Made by a program: the position numbers and the translations under genes
Notes under the pieces: model-generated
The model's database searches: none
What the model saw: only the letters and a program-made list of their open reading frames with translations
Told to the model about the DNA's origin: nothing
Shown: piece by piece, positions 5,787-6,430 of the stretch
Layout of the letters: each line of letters opens with the position of its first letter
Position numbering within the stretch: position 1 is the first letter of the stretch
From: an uncultured Lachnospiraceae bacterium
Lineage (GTDB): Bacteria; Bacillota_A; Clostridia; Lachnospirales; Lachnospiraceae
Assembly (NCBI GenBank): GCA_910577835.1
Contig: CAJTOU010000094.1
Location: 1-6,430, forward strand
Reading direction: 5' to 3'
DNA: 6,430 bases

Positions 5787-6430
5787 TTTATTTTGATAAC
5801 AGTGCCACTTCTCCAATTGATGGGGAAGTGTTGGAGGCAATGCTCCCATATCTCAAAGAAGAATATGGGAATCCGTCCAGCAAATATTATTGTAAGGCGG
5901 TTCATGCCAGAGATGCTGTGGAGGATTCAAGAATTTCTGTGGCGCGGCTGCTGGGGGCAGAACCGGAAGAGATAATTTTTACGGCAGGCGCAACGGAAAG
6001 CACAAACTTTATTATAAAAGGATATATGGATTACCGCCGTTTTTATATTGATGGAAAAAATCATGTAATTACATCAGTAGCCGAACATAAGGCTACCATA
6101 AATACTTGTAAATATCTGAATGGTGAGCTCTACTCCAATAATGATTCCACTATCAACCTTTTTGGGGATAGAAAGAAAGTGGACAGAGGATATGCAGCCA
6201 GTTTTGTAGAGGTTAATGAAATTGGGGAAATCACAGTGCAGGCGATACAAGATGCCATTCAGAAAAACACCGCACTGGTATCCGCCATTTATGTGAACAA
6301 TGAAATTGGGACAATCAGTGACGTTAAAAAAATTGCTGAACTTTGCACAGAAAACGGCATAGCATTTCATTCGGATTTGACACAGGCAGTTGGCAAGATG
6401 AAAGTAGATGTGCATGAAATGGGACTGGAT
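5783..6430 (+). CDS. dndA: DndA-type cysteine desulfurase (NifS/IscS family), 3' end outside window
   Basis: This is the first 216 codons of a pyridoxal-phosphate cysteine desulfurase that releases sulfur from L-cysteine as a persulfide. In Dnd systems DndA supplies sulfur and assembles the Fe-S cluster of DndC. Visible motifs are YFDNSAT at the start, GNPSS (29-33), the PLP phosphate loop FTAGATEST (66-74), EHKA (101-104, with the ring-stacking histidine H102), VNNEIG (171-176) and HSDLTQAVGK (196-205, with D198 and Q201 contacting PLP). The catalytic lysine and the active-site cysteine lie beyond the edge, so activity cannot be judged. The EHKA to NNEIG spacing is about 20 residues longer than in E. 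coli IscS as I recall it, with extra sequence near 113-141. ATG 5783 overlaps the dndE stop (ATGA) and follows AGGAG at 5771-5775. Family membership is certain; the DndA name, rather than IscS or NifS, rests on operon position. Confidence 0.88.
   Translation, partial: MIYFDNSATSPIDGEVLEAMLPYLKEEYGNPSSKYYCKAVHARDAVEDSRISVARLLGAEPEEIIFTAGATESTNFIIKGYMDYRRFYIDGKNHVITSVAEHKATINTCKYLNGELYSNNDSTINLFGDRKKVDRGYAASFVEVNEIGEITVQAIQDAIQKNTALVSAIYVNNEIGTISDVKKIAELCTENGIAFHSDLTQAVGKMKVDVHEMGLD

Noticed and set aside
6074..6415. A 113-codon minus-strand ORF
   Set aside because: It is the antisense shadow of dndA, whose plus-strand frame is open with family motifs throughout.

Overview
This window carries a DNA phosphorothioation (Dnd) gene cluster. 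Dnd systems replace a non-bridging phosphate oxygen in the DNA backbone with sulfur. The AT-rich base composition, clear AGGAGG-type ribosome binding sites, tight gene overlaps and AT-rich promoters suggest a low-GC Firmicute, probably a Clostridia/Lachnospiraceae-type anaerobe. That taxonomic guess is inference from style, not from a marker gene.

Layout, left to right. Positions 1-90 may hold the last 29 codons of an unrecognised plus-strand gene. Positions 91-366 hold no convincing gene. The plus strand there is strikingly rich in G and poor in C, and the stretch ends in a 9-bp hairpin (316-354) just past the end of the next gene. A minus-strand gene (367-1368) encodes a stand-alone PAPS-reductase-like ATP pyrophosphatase with an added N-terminal Cys4 zinc-ribbon-like segment. 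A 183-bp AT-rich divergent control region (1369-1551) holds a very good minus-strand promoter, a plausible plus-strand -10 box and a palindrome lying where both -35 regions fall.

A compact plus-strand operon then runs to the right edge: an XRE-family repressor-like regulator (1552-1893), dndC (1880-3271), dndD (3258-5402), dndE (5406-5786) and dndA (5783-6430, cut by the window). Consecutive genes overlap by 14, 14 and 4 nt, with one gap of 3 nt, so co-transcription and translational coupling are very likely.

How the genes work together, from family knowledge: DndA (cysteine desulfurase) mobilises sulfur from cysteine and helps build the Fe-S cluster of DndC. DndC is an ATP pyrophosphatase that probably activates the sulfur-transfer chemistry. 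DndD is an SMC/Rad50-like ATPase acting on DNA, and DndE is a small protein that binds nicked duplex DNA. The usual regulator DndB is not seen, and an XRE regulator sits in its customary place at the head of the operon. No restriction partner (DndFGH type) is visible, but the window ends inside dndA, so it could lie downstream. The most unusual points are the missing dndB with an XRE regulator instead, the divergent second ATP pyrophosphatase sharing the control region, and an apparent insertion of about 20 residues in the DndA-like desulfurase.
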